Shown in pieces: positions 36,801-44,609 of a DNA stretch of 64,000 nt. Position 1 is the first letter of the stretch. The number at the start of each line of letters is the position of its first letter. The notes beneath the pieces were generated by a model. It was not told where the DNA came from. It ran no database searches and saw only the letters and a program-made list of their open reading frames with translations. The DNA is from an uncultured Flavobacteriaceae bacterium (GTDB taxonomy: Bacteria > Bacteroidota > Bacteroidia > Flavobacteriales > Flavobacteriaceae): assembly GCA_947494565.1 (NCBI GenBank), contig CANLVG010000006.1, positions 62,001-126,000 on the forward strand, written 5' to 3'. A program made the translations under genes and the position numbers.

Positions 36801-39800
36801 GAAGCAGCTACCACGGAAATTACCATTCGTGCCACGGATGGAGCAGGTCTTTTCGTTGATCAGACCTTTACGGTTACTATTAGCGATGAGCCCATACCCA
36901 TTATACGAATTCGAGCCAATGGAGCGTCGATTACGGCTACGGATGCACCGAATCCAAATTGGCAAGGCATTACCGCCACCGGAGCGCAATCCGGAACGTC
37001 AAATGGTATTGGTTACAGTGTGAATGGCGGAAATCATTCTACACACAATATTGCGGGTAGGGACGCTTCTCTACCGGACTACGTACCACAGGCTATTTTT
37101 GCCAATGAGCGCTGGGATCCCCCTGCAGGTGCCGAGATGTTGTGGAATTTTACGCTTCCCGATGGTGATTATTTCGTGCGTTTGTATATGGGCAATGGTT
37201 TTGATGGTACGTCCACTGTTGGAACCCGTGTTTTTGATATTTCAATCGAAGGGGTACTCGTACAAAATGATATTGATTTGATTACCGAGTTCGGTGATGA
37301 CACAGGCGGTATGAAAGAATACCAGGTTACGGCAACTGGTGGTGACCTCACTATTCTTTTCGAACATGTAGTTGAAAACCCATTGATTAACGGAATCGAG
37401 ATCCTGAGTTTAGGCGGAACCTTTACACCCCCATTGGCGGTTGATGCGATACCGAACCAAGCCAGCAGCGTAGGTGCTTTGGTGAATCTCGATATTATCA
37501 ATGCCTCAGGCGGAGACAGCAATGAGAACTTCATGTATTCCGCTACCGGCCTGCCTCCGGGATTAGAGATAGAACCTACCACAGGAAATATTAACGGAAC
37601 AATTGAAGCAAATGCAGACGCAGGCAGTCCGTATACGGTAGAGATTACCGTAGACAAAACTTCCAGTGATGCAGTTAGTACTACCTTTTCTTGGACTGTC
37701 AATGATGGTTCAAATCCAGGAGGGGTAGTGTATCGTGTGAATACCGGAGGGGGTCTGACCTCTTCAAACGATAGTTCACCCGTAGCTTGGGAAGAAGATC
37801 AAAAATCTGCGGGCAGCCCAGGAAACATAGGAGGTAACGCAGTAACCGGAACGCCCTCTCCCTATGTGAATTTCGCTACCCAAGATTTGACTTTTGGAGC
37901 TGATTTACCAGGAGGGTTCGTGAATTCCACAGGTTACCCGAATGCGTTATTCGCTACGGAACGCTATAATTCCAATCCGGTACCGGATAATATGAAGTGG
38001 AGTTTCCCCACCGGTAATGGCACTTTTCAAGTAAATCTATTGTTCAATGAAAATTGGGCGAATGAAAATGCCGAAACAGCGAATAACCGAATCTTCGATG
38101 TTGAAATAGAAGGTGCGCTTGTTCTGGATAATTACCGTCCTTCCGTCGATGGTTCTGAAACGAATATTGCGAAAGTTGAGTCTTTTCAGACTATTGTAGA
38201 TGATGGTACCTTGAATATAGACTTTATACAAATTAACCAGAATCCCGCGATTAAGGGAATCGAGATTATTGCTGCGGCACCACCAGTTAATGACGAATGG
38301 ACTGCACAAACCGATGATGAAAACCATACGGCAAGGCATGAATGTTCTTTTGTTCAGGCCGGCGATAAGTTTTATCTGTTCGGTGGTAGGGAGAACCCAG
38401 CTGATTTGGACGTTTACGATTATCAATCGAAAACTTGGAGTACTATAGGATCTTCGGCACCTTCCGATTTCAATCACTTTCAGGCAGTGGAATACAACGG
38501 TCTGATTTGGGTTATTGGAGCCTTTAAGGATAATGATTTCCCGAATGAGGTACCTGCCGATTTTGTATGGACTTACAACCCGGCAACGGATGATTGGGTA
38601 CAAGGGCCTGCGGTGCCAAATGCTCGAAAAAGAGGATCTGCCGGTCTTGTGATGTACAATAACAAGTTCTATGTCATTGCAGGGAATGCAGACGGTCACG
38701 ATGGACAATATGTGCCGTGGTTTGATGAGTTTGATCCGGCTACCGGTATTTGGACTACATTGGCCGATGCTCCACGAGCACGGGATCACTTTCACGCCGG
38801 AGTCATAGACGATAAATTATATGTTGCTGGTGGACGTCTTTCTGGAGGACCTGGTGGAACGTTTAGTCCACTTATTGCGGAAGTCGATGTTTTCGATTTT
38901 TCTGCTGGAACCTGGTCTACTTTACCAGCCGGGCAGAATATACCGACCCCAAGAGCAGCCGCTTCGGTAGCCGTTTTCCAAGATGAGTTGTATGTTATTG
39001 GAGGCGAAATCGAAAATGATCTTGATGGTAATCTTGTAGATGATGCGGTTACAACAACAGAATCTTTTAATCCCGCTACAGGGAATTGGACCTCTAGGGC
39101 CGACTTAATCACCGAAAGACATGGCACACAAGCTATTGTATCAGGGAACGGCATACATGTTACTGCCGGTTCGAGCTCTAAAGGCGGTGGAGGTACTATG
39201 AAGAACATGGAGTTCTTTGGTACAGATAACCCACAAGGTACTCCGTTGGTTGCAGGCGTGCTAACATTACCTTCTGACATCACTGTCCCTACGGGAGGTA
39301 CGGAAACGGTTTCAATAACCCATTCCAGTGGTAACGCGGCGGTGATTATTACAAGTATACAATTAGGTGGAACCAATGCAAGTGAGTTTTCGATTTCTTC
39401 GAATACAGGATTTGGTCTAATTAATCCGGGAGAGACGGTATCCGTTTCAATAGTGCATACGGGATCTTCCCAAGGCGAAACGGCTAGTTTAGTAGTGGCT
39501 TATGATGACGGAAAAAGTGTGAACTCTCCAATAGTTTCTGGGGAAGCCATAGATGCGGTACTCTACCGTATCAATGCTGGAGGTGCCTTGGTGGCGGACG
39601 CAGCGGGCGACTTCGAAGAAGATCAAAGTGCTGCCAGTGCTGGAGGATCTGCAAATACGGGAACACCTTCGCCATACGTCAATACTGTAGCTCCAGCTGT
39701 GGATAATACTTTTGGTTCAAACGCCGCATTGGCGCAAAATACCACGGGCTATCCGGATGCAGTTTTCCAGACAGAACGCTGGAGCGATGCGGCCAATCCG

Positions 39801-42800
39801 AACAATATGAATTGGAGCTTCCCGACAGGGGATGGCACCTTTCGTGTAAACCTTTTGTTCAATGAGAACTGGGCGGACGAAAACGCAGCACCGGCCAATA
39901 ATCGTATTTTCGATGTTGAAATCGAAGACGTCCTGGTTTTGGATGATTATCGTCCATCAGGAGACGGTTCCGATGTAAATATCGCCAAAGTCGAGTCTTT
40001 CTTGGCCATTGTAAATGACGGTACATTGAATATTGATTTTATCAAAGGGAATCAAAATCCAGCGATAAAAGGAATTGAAATCCTAAGTGTTACCCCGACA
40101 ACGGGAGGAGGCCCCTTAGTGACCAATCCTGGTGCTCAAGTGAGCGTTGAAGGAGATGTGATCAATTTGCCGATTGTGGCGCTCGATGGAACAAGTCCGC
40201 CTTGTGGGCCATTGACATACACTGCTGAAAATCTTCCGGAAAATCTGACAATCGATGAGACGACCGGAGTAATTTCAGGCACCTTGCTTGAAGGTACCGG
40301 TAGTGGAACCGCTGGGGCCTTTATTGAAGAAAATGGTCTGGTGGTCATCGAAATGGAGTCTACTGATAATTTGCCGGGCAGTTGGGTAAATGCTGCAAAT
40401 GCGACTTCTCCAAACATTACGAGCCCAGAAAACGCCACAGGCGATGATTTTATCGTTTGGGAAGCAGGACAGTTTCTAAGTCAAACAGGTGTCTCAACTA
40501 TTACCTATCCGGTAGAAATAACCACCACGGGTGTCTATCAATTCAAATGGCGGACCCAAGTGGGGAACGGCACCAGTTCTACGGATCACAATGATACTTG
40601 GTTGAAAATCGAAGGGGATGCCTTTTATGGACAAAAAGGTAATGGGAGTAGTATTGTCTGTCCAAAAGGATTCAATGGAAGTACGAATGATTGTACGGGG
40701 AATGTGCCCCAAGGTGCTGGAGGAAATGGCTGGTTCAAGGTCTTCTCAAGTGGTTCAACAAACTGGACATGGTCCACGTTGACCAGTGACAACGATGGAC
40801 ATCAAATATTCGCTCGTTTTGACAATCCGGGTACATACAATATATTGATTTCGGTTCGCTCGAGTAATCATGCGTTGGATCGAATGGTCTTGGCGCACTC
40901 AGGTTTTAGTGGTAATGAACAAAACCTTTCCCTTCCTGAGTCAGAGAGAGCTGTCGGGCAGGTACAGGGTGCTTCTGCCGATAGCCCGTATGATGTGGTC
41001 GTCAATGTGACCGATGCATGTGATCCCCAAGGTACGACCCAGGTAGAGTTTACTTGGAACGTTACCGCTACGGAGATTGGCGATCCTTCTGCCACAGTAG
41101 GAGTTACAACAGGTAGTGATATCAGTTCGTCTACCTTCGGTAACAATTCTTTTGTGATCCAGAACACGGGTGATGACGAAATTGTGAACATCACATTGGA
41201 TATGACTTCAGGGTTTATGAAAGATGTGGTTTTCGACCCCGTAGGTACGGCTGGGGATTCCACCGCAAAATGTCTAACGGGTGGATCTAGCCCAGGAGGA
41301 CCAGTTGGCCTAACGGTAGGAGCTGACGGAAGCGGACAAGATGATTGTGTGGACATCTTCACGCAATTTCACAATGGAATCGATGATGAAGAAGGGTATG
41401 ATATCATGAGTCTTGATTTTACGGATTTCAATCCTGGTGAGACCTTTAGTTTTGGGGTGGATATGGATCCTACAACCATAAAAGGAGATTTAACGGCTGG
41501 TGATGCGGGATCGATTTCCGGATTTGAACTGATCGGCGCTACCATTAGTATTCAATTTGCAAGTGGTGTTGTATATACCTCAAGTTTATTCGATGAGGGG
41601 TCATTGGGCGGTTCCGATGTGATCATCAATGGGGATAGTAATGCATTGATCGCTCCATCTATTCTCGTTGATGGACTGGCTACCTCACGCTTGGTTACGG
41701 ACGCTAATCACTTGGTAGAGGTAACGGGTTCACCGAATAGTTCAATCACCCTTCTACGAGTAGATGGACGTTTGTATATAGATCCGGGTAATCCGAGTGT
41801 TGGGTATGATATCGATTTATTCGAGGCCAACCAGGCCTTAGCCAAAGAACTGTACACCGTACAATTGGGTCCTTCAGGTGTTGCGAACATACCCGTGACC
41901 CTAACCCAGACCCCAGGGGCAACCAACACTCCAGATGGTGGATTGAACCATTTTATTGCCGTGGTCAACGGACCGAATGGGGAAAACAGTATAGCCTCTA
42001 ATGTCATTGTCTTGGAATATGATCCCGATGCCATAATAGGTCCGGCCGTGTTGATCGAGATGACACCAGGAGCCGATTTGGATACCAGTACGTTTACGGC
42101 TGGAAGCATGCAGATTACCAACAATTCTTCAGGGGCCCTGCAGATTACCAATGTCACCATTGACCTTAGTACGGGTATCTTACCAGATATGGTATTCGAT
42201 CCGTTAGGTAATGGTGGTGACGCTACGGCCAAGTGTTTCGAGGCCAGTACAGGCGCAACGGCCGTTGGTTTAGTAGTGCCTGCAGATCCTTGCGCTACAC
42301 CATTCTCGCAACCAAGAAACGGAGGTTTTGATGTGATGAGTATCGACTTTACGGAGTTTGACCCAGGTGAGATTTTCACCTTTGCTACGGATATCGATCC
42401 AAACAGTATTCAAGCGGTGCCCGGAGCAGGAGCAGCGGGATCGGTTTCCGGTTTTGAAGTGGTGGGCGCAACGGTGACCATATCCTTTAGTGATGGTTCC
42501 AATTTGACGACGAGTATATATGAGGATGGTTCCTTGGGTGGAGGCCAGGCCATAGCGGCTCTTGACACTCCTGTGACCCCATCCATTTCGGTTGTTGGAA
42601 CTGGAGTCGGGCCTGCAACGGTCAATAGCTTAAATCAAGTCGTAACCGTGACCGGAACCCCTGGAGATGTAGTTTCCTTGATGGTCGTTGATTCGAGATT
42701 GTATATCGCGCAAGGAGGTGATCCGTTTAATGTTCCTGATCCGACATACTACGCCAATGAAGCCATGGCAAAAAGTCTTTATACAGGGTTGATCGGCACT

Positions 42801-43430
42801 GGAGGTTCTGTGGATATTCCTATTGAGCTATTACAGACCTCGTTCGGTAACGGTACTCCCGATGGTGGGTTGAATCAGTTGGTGGCAGTGACGTCTTCCG
42901 GGGCGTATGCACCAGATAAACCTGTCAGTAATACTTCAAATGTCGTGACGTTATTGTATGATCCAAATGCGGTCGATACCGGTGATTTGACCCTTTCCTA
43001 CACCATGCAAGGAAGAACTGACCTAACGACCGAGATGACCGTTGAGGTATATGAGCAAGGAGCATCGGTTCCTAGTTATCAATTTACGCCTACGGGAAGC
43101 GCTGGAGGTGAGGTAACGGTTTCCGGTATTGAAGCGGGCACTTATGAAGTGGCTGTTAAAGTATCCAATTACTTACAACGGGTGACCACAGTTACCATCG
43201 TGGCTGGTGCCAACACGGCGTCGGTAGCCGAGCTAAGGGCGGGAGATGCTAATAACGATAACTTTGTAACGCTTCAAGACTTTTCGATTTTGGCGGGTAC
43301 GTTTAATCTACAGGAAGGAGGAGCCGGCTATGACCCTCGCGCCGATTTCAATGGAGATGGTTTTGTGACCTTGGTCGACTTCTCATTGTTGGCCTCTAAT
43401 TTCAATACCCAAGGTGAGGAAGTCCCCTAA
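33855..43430 (+). CDS. Giant secreted protein with beta-propeller, malectin, Kelch and C-terminal dockerin
   Basis: 3191 residues. Start chosen at ATG 33855; ATGs at 33927 and 33936 would give a more usual signal peptide (KWVGMAITALFLMFLGVQ, cut after LSAQ). Order: glucose/sorbosone dehydrogenase-like propeller 55-585; calcium-binding Asp-rich segment 590-670 (DTDLDGYANLDEVQNG, DDDNDGILDKDD); lectin-like region 670-915; cadherin-like 916-1012; malectin 1014-1187; Ig-like 1190-1285; malectin 1291-1474; Kelch repeats 1481-1792; choice-of-anchor-D-like 1796-1899; malectin 1902-2079; Ig-like domain split by a CBM-like insert (2154-2365); two related units of about 300 residues 2404-3042; carboxypeptidase-regulatory-like 3044-3126; dockerin 3127-3191 with two loops, GDANNDNFVTLQDF and ADFNGDGFVTLVDF. 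No T9SS tail. It may reach the surface by binding the cohesin-like domain of the preceding protein; this is inference. Confidence 0.88.
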   Translation: MKKYPVNAMMVESPTLAIVQRQNIMSPMKWVGMAITALFLMFLGVQNLSAQSFGQSNLNFDGNGGVNNGTSLMYGPDGRLYVLSLNGTIDIFTVQKNGNNDYVVTASEELLDVKNIPNHNDDGSNTSGDSREATGLTVAGTATNPIMYVTSSDSRVGGPAGDKNLDTNSGVITRLTWTGSEWDVVDIVRGLPRSEENHATNGLEFVTIGTTDFLIVASGGHANAGAPSDNFAWTTEYALSAAVLSVNLTMLEAITPMLDGGRKYLYDLPTLDDPTRPNVGPEDPDAGGYTGIDVNDPWGGNDGLNQAMIVEGGPVQIFSAGYRNSYDLAVTESGAVYVTDNGANGGWGGLPEGEGTANVTNNYNPAEPGSSSPVDGEQVDNQDHLSLVTTDIQNYNFGSFYGGHPAPIRANPEGAGLYTNPSENNTVGAVFRTKKYDPTGTKDPNIYTSDASIALPANWPPVPVGLADVRQGDWRGPTVFNPDGPQDVLVTTWQNNSNGIDEYTSTIFTGEESMVGDLIVGRNSNNVKSLHRVELQPDGSLENLTQNFISNLGGNPLGITCNSDTDPFPGTIWVATFNGTIKIFEPEPNIICIDPTDPLFVETDDTDLDGYANLDEVQNGVDHCNGGAQPTDFDKDAGGTLVSDLNDTDDDNDGILDKDDVFQLGDPTDSGSDAFDLPVLNDLLSDNPVLKGISGLGMTGFMNNGAPNPNWLDWLDVLGAGPNPNDIVGGAVGAMTLQMTDGTALGTTNDQDKGYQYGVNVDQSLTSFTVEGRLLNFTDPLQLYGSSAPTNGELGLFIGDGTQSNYIKFVVNQTGLQALQEINDVPQAPIELALAPGDRPNGSMTIFFTVDPATGIVTLQYKINGGTMQTLGDITAQGAVLNAIQQSNNPLAVGLIGSSNTVGAEVEGTWDYLYVQASQPTIQQPIPDSSFLVGETATSYSLDEYFSDDGGDANLVYSVFSNTNVLFDPQVNNNILDVSLPNEAATTEITIRATDGAGLFVDQTFTVTISDEPIPIIRIRANGASITATDAPNPNWQGITATGAQSGTSNGIGYSVNGGNHSTHNIAGRDASLPDYVPQAIFANERWDPPAGAEMLWNFTLPDGDYFVRLYMGNGFDGTSTVGTRVFDISIEGVLVQNDIDLITEFGDDTGGMKEYQVTATGGDLTILFEHVVENPLINGIEILSLGGTFTPPLAVDAIPNQASSVGALVNLDIINASGGDSNENFMYSATGLPPGLEIEPTTGNINGTIEANADAGSPYTVEITVDKTSSDAVSTTFSWTVNDGSNPGGVVYRVNTGGGLTSSNDSSPVAWEEDQKSAGSPGNIGGNAVTGTPSPYVNFATQDLTFGADLPGGFVNSTGYPNALFATERYNSNPVPDNMKWSFPTGNGTFQVNLLFNENWANENAETANNRIFDVEIEGALVLDNYRPSVDGSETNIAKVESFQTIVDDGTLNIDFIQINQNPAIKGIEIIAAAPPVNDEWTAQTDDENHTARHECSFVQAGDKFYLFGGRENPADLDVYDYQSKTWSTIGSSAPSDFNHFQAVEYNGLIWVIGAFKDNDFPNEVPADFVWTYNPATDDWVQGPAVPNARKRGSAGLVMYNNKFYVIAGNADGHDGQYVPWFDEFDPATGIWTTLADAPRARDHFHAGVIDDKLYVAGGRLSGGPGGTFSPLIAEVDVFDFSAGTWSTLPAGQNIPTPRAAASVAVFQDELYVIGGEIENDLDGNLVDDAVTTTESFNPATGNWTSRADLITERHGTQAIVSGNGIHVTAGSSSKGGGGTMKNMEFFGTDNPQGTPLVAGVLTLPSDITVPTGGTETVSITHSSGNAAVIITSIQLGGTNASEFSISSNTGFGLINPGETVSVSIVHTGSSQGETASLVVAYDDGKSVNSPIVSGEAIDAVLYRINAGGALVADAAGDFEEDQSAASAGGSANTGTPSPYVNTVAPAVDNTFGSNAALAQNTTGYPDAVFQTERWSDAANPNNMNWSFPTGDGTFRVNLLFNENWADENAAPANNRIFDVEIEDVLVLDDYRPSGDGSDVNIAKVESFLAIVNDGTLNIDFIKGNQNPAIKGIEILSVTPTTGGGPLVTNPGAQVSVEGDVINLPIVALDGTSPPCGPLTYTAENLPENLTIDETTGVISGTLLEGTGSGTAGAFIEENGLVVIEMESTDNLPGSWVNAANATSPNITSPENATGDDFIVWEAGQFLSQTGVSTITYPVEITTTGVYQFKWRTQVGNGTSSTDHNDTWLKIEGDAFYGQKGNGSSIVCPKGFNGSTNDCTGNVPQGAGGNGWFKVFSSGSTNWTWSTLTSDNDGHQIFARFDNPGTYNILISVRSSNHALDRMVLAHSGFSGNEQNLSLPESERAVGQVQGASADSPYDVVVNVTDACDPQGTTQVEFTWNVTATEIGDPSATVGVTTGSDISSSTFGNNSFVIQNTGDDEIVNITLDMTSGFMKDVVFDPVGTAGDSTAKCLTGGSSPGGPVGLTVGADGSGQDDCVDIFTQFHNGIDDEEGYDIMSLDFTDFNPGETFSFGVDMDPTTIKGDLTAGDAGSISGFELIGATISIQFASGVVYTSSLFDEGSLGGSDVIINGDSNALIAPSILVDGLATSRLVTDANHLVEVTGSPNSSITLLRVDGRLYIDPGNPSVGYDIDLFEANQALAKELYTVQLGPSGVANIPVTLTQTPGATNTPDGGLNHFIAVVNGPNGENSIASNVIVLEYDPDAIIGPAVLIEMTPGADLDTSTFTAGSMQITNNSSGALQITNVTIDLSTGILPDMVFDPLGNGGDATAKCFEASTGATAVGLVVPADPCATPFSQPRNGGFDVMSIDFTEFDPGEIFTFATDIDPNSIQAVPGAGAAGSVSGFEVVGATVTISFSDGSNLTTSIYEDGSLGGGQAIAALDTPVTPSISVVGTGVGPATVNSLNQVVTVTGTPGDVVSLMVVDSRLYIAQGGDPFNVPDPTYYANEAMAKSLYTGLIGTGGSVDIPIELLQTSFGNGTPDGGLNQLVAVTSSGAYAPDKPVSNTSNVVTLLYDPNAVDTGDLTLSYTMQGRTDLTTEMTVEVYEQGASVPSYQFTPTGSAGGEVTVSGIEAGTYEVAVKVSNYLQRVTTVTIVAGANTASVAELRAGDANNDNFVTLQDFSILAGTFNLQEGGAGYDPRADFNGDGFVTLVDFSLLASNFNTQGEEVP

Positions 43431-43452
43431 TAAAACTTAAATTTATTCAAAT

Positions 43453-43488
43453 AAGAAAGGCCCTTGCATCATGTGCAAGGGGCTTCTT
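43453..43488. terminator. Bidirectional terminator after the second giant gene
   Basis: GGCCCTTGCA and TGCAAGGGGC form a stem around a 5-base loop, with A-rich and T-rich flanks on either side. It lies between convergent genes. Confidence 0.75.
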
Positions 43489-43501
43489 ATATCATTAAGC
43501 T

Positions 43502-44005
43502 TCATCCTCTTTTGATTAGCTTTTTTTGTTTTGGGCTTTCTTTCTTTTTCGTATTTCCGGGAAATACCAAACTGGTACTTGAATAGGTGGTGCCAAATGT
43601 CGCCGCTGCCGAATAGACTTGGTCGATGGCATCCAATACCTGATGGTCCGATAGTTCTTTCAACGGATGGATGAACACTGACCAAATGATCTCATCGCTC
43701 AAAGCGTATTTCACATCCAGGGCGGAGTGGAAGTTGGCTACGAGCATATTCAGTAGTTGTTCTTCTTCAAGTTCCTTTGTTTCGATAATCGGAGTGATGA
43801 TGCGCATACGGTTGGCATTGGCATCATAAACACAGATCAAAGGGGTCTCTTGATATAGAAACTGAATGGAATTGCCATTGACCATTAAAGTATCGGATAC
43901 CTGTGAAATGAGTTCCTGAAGTTTTTCAGGTGACATCGTTTGGGCCTTCAGATGTGATATGTGAACAACTGAGAAAAATATAAAAAGGAATAGGAATTTA
44001 CGCAT
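43502..44005 (-). CDS. Small secreted hypothetical protein
   Basis: 167 residues with a signal peptide (MRKFLFLFIFFSVVHISHL, cut near KAQ). The mature part has an alpha/beta pattern: VNGNSIQFLYQETPLICVYD, MRIITPIIE, a helical QLLNMLVANFHSALDVKYAL, then IIWSVFIHPLKELSDHQVLD and a conserved-looking TFGTTYSSTSLVFPG, ending with a basic tail (KKKESPKQKKLIKRG). The strand-helix order recalls YbjN or secretion-chaperone folds, but I cannot assign it. It is alone between the second and third giant genes and points away from the third. Confidence 0.7.
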   Translation of the reverse strand: MRKFLFLFIFFSVVHISHLKAQTMSPEKLQELISQVSDTLMVNGNSIQFLYQETPLICVYDANANRMRIITPIIETKELEEEQLLNMLVANFHSALDVKYALSDEIIWSVFIHPLKELSDHQVLDAIDQVYSAAATFGTTYSSTSLVFPGNTKKKESPKQKKLIKRG

Positions 44006-44609
44006 AAGGAATTCTTTACGGATTAAGTCGTTCGATGAGGGCCTTATTTACAAAACCCCTTTTCCAATCGATTATTGTGAATGCGTTTGATCTGAATACC
44101 ATTAGACGAAGAAATCATGCACTTTATCGATGAGGCAATACAATACGGGCGTTATAAAGCCGTTATCAATGGAAGTTTATTTTGATTTTGAGTCCATGCA
44201 TTTGGTTGTTGAGAGGTCTCTGACTTGTTTGAAGTGACTGAATTTAGAAGAGTTTAGTTGCAACAAGAAGGTGACATCGATGTCAAGAAGTTTTGGGCAT
44301 ATAAGCCACATGTTGTATTTGTAAATGTTTTACAACGATATATTCCGTAAATCGTCTAGTTAAAACTATGGTCTCAGGATCATTTAAGTACTTCGCTATG
44401 ATTTGTAAGAAATTAATGTTCTTTTTGTCGCATAAAAACCAAACCAATATGAAAAGCTCCTTCCTAAGTTTTAAATGTAAAATTATTTCTTTCCCATTTT
44501 CAACGAAGTTTTCTAAGCAGACGTTGTTTAGTTATTAGTACAATTTCACTCTATTCATTTTCTTTTTTTAATGCTCATTTGGGCCGTAGAGCCCCATCAA
44601 TTGTTGTTT
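44006..44609 (+). other. AT-rich intergenic region upstream of the third giant gene
   Basis: 604 bp without a convincing gene. It contains a 14-bp perfect palindrome at 44272-44285, a tiny open frame at 44117-44185 (22 codons), and another at 44449-44538 (29 codons); neither is supported as a gene. No exact TAnnTTTG was found; TATGATTTG near 44398 is one base too long. The promoter of the third giant gene should lie here. Confidence 0.45.
44272..44285. promoter_or_regulatory. Perfect palindrome TGACATCGATGTCA
   Basis: A 14-bp self-complementary site about 325 bases before the third giant gene's start and about 265 bases before the secreted hypothetical gene. Its length and symmetry suit a dimeric regulator, but no second copy was noticed. 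Confidence 0.25.

Noticed and set aside
44117-44185. 22-codon frame reading MHFIDEAIQYGRYKAVINGS
   Set aside because: It looks protein-like and could be a remnant, but it is too short to assign and an in-frame stop lies just upstream.
24931-44448. CAAACCAAT shared by the leaders of the first and third giant genes (24931-24939 and 44440-44448)
   Set aside because: Nine AT-rich bases can match by chance, and the distances to the start codons (about 500 and 160 bases) differ.
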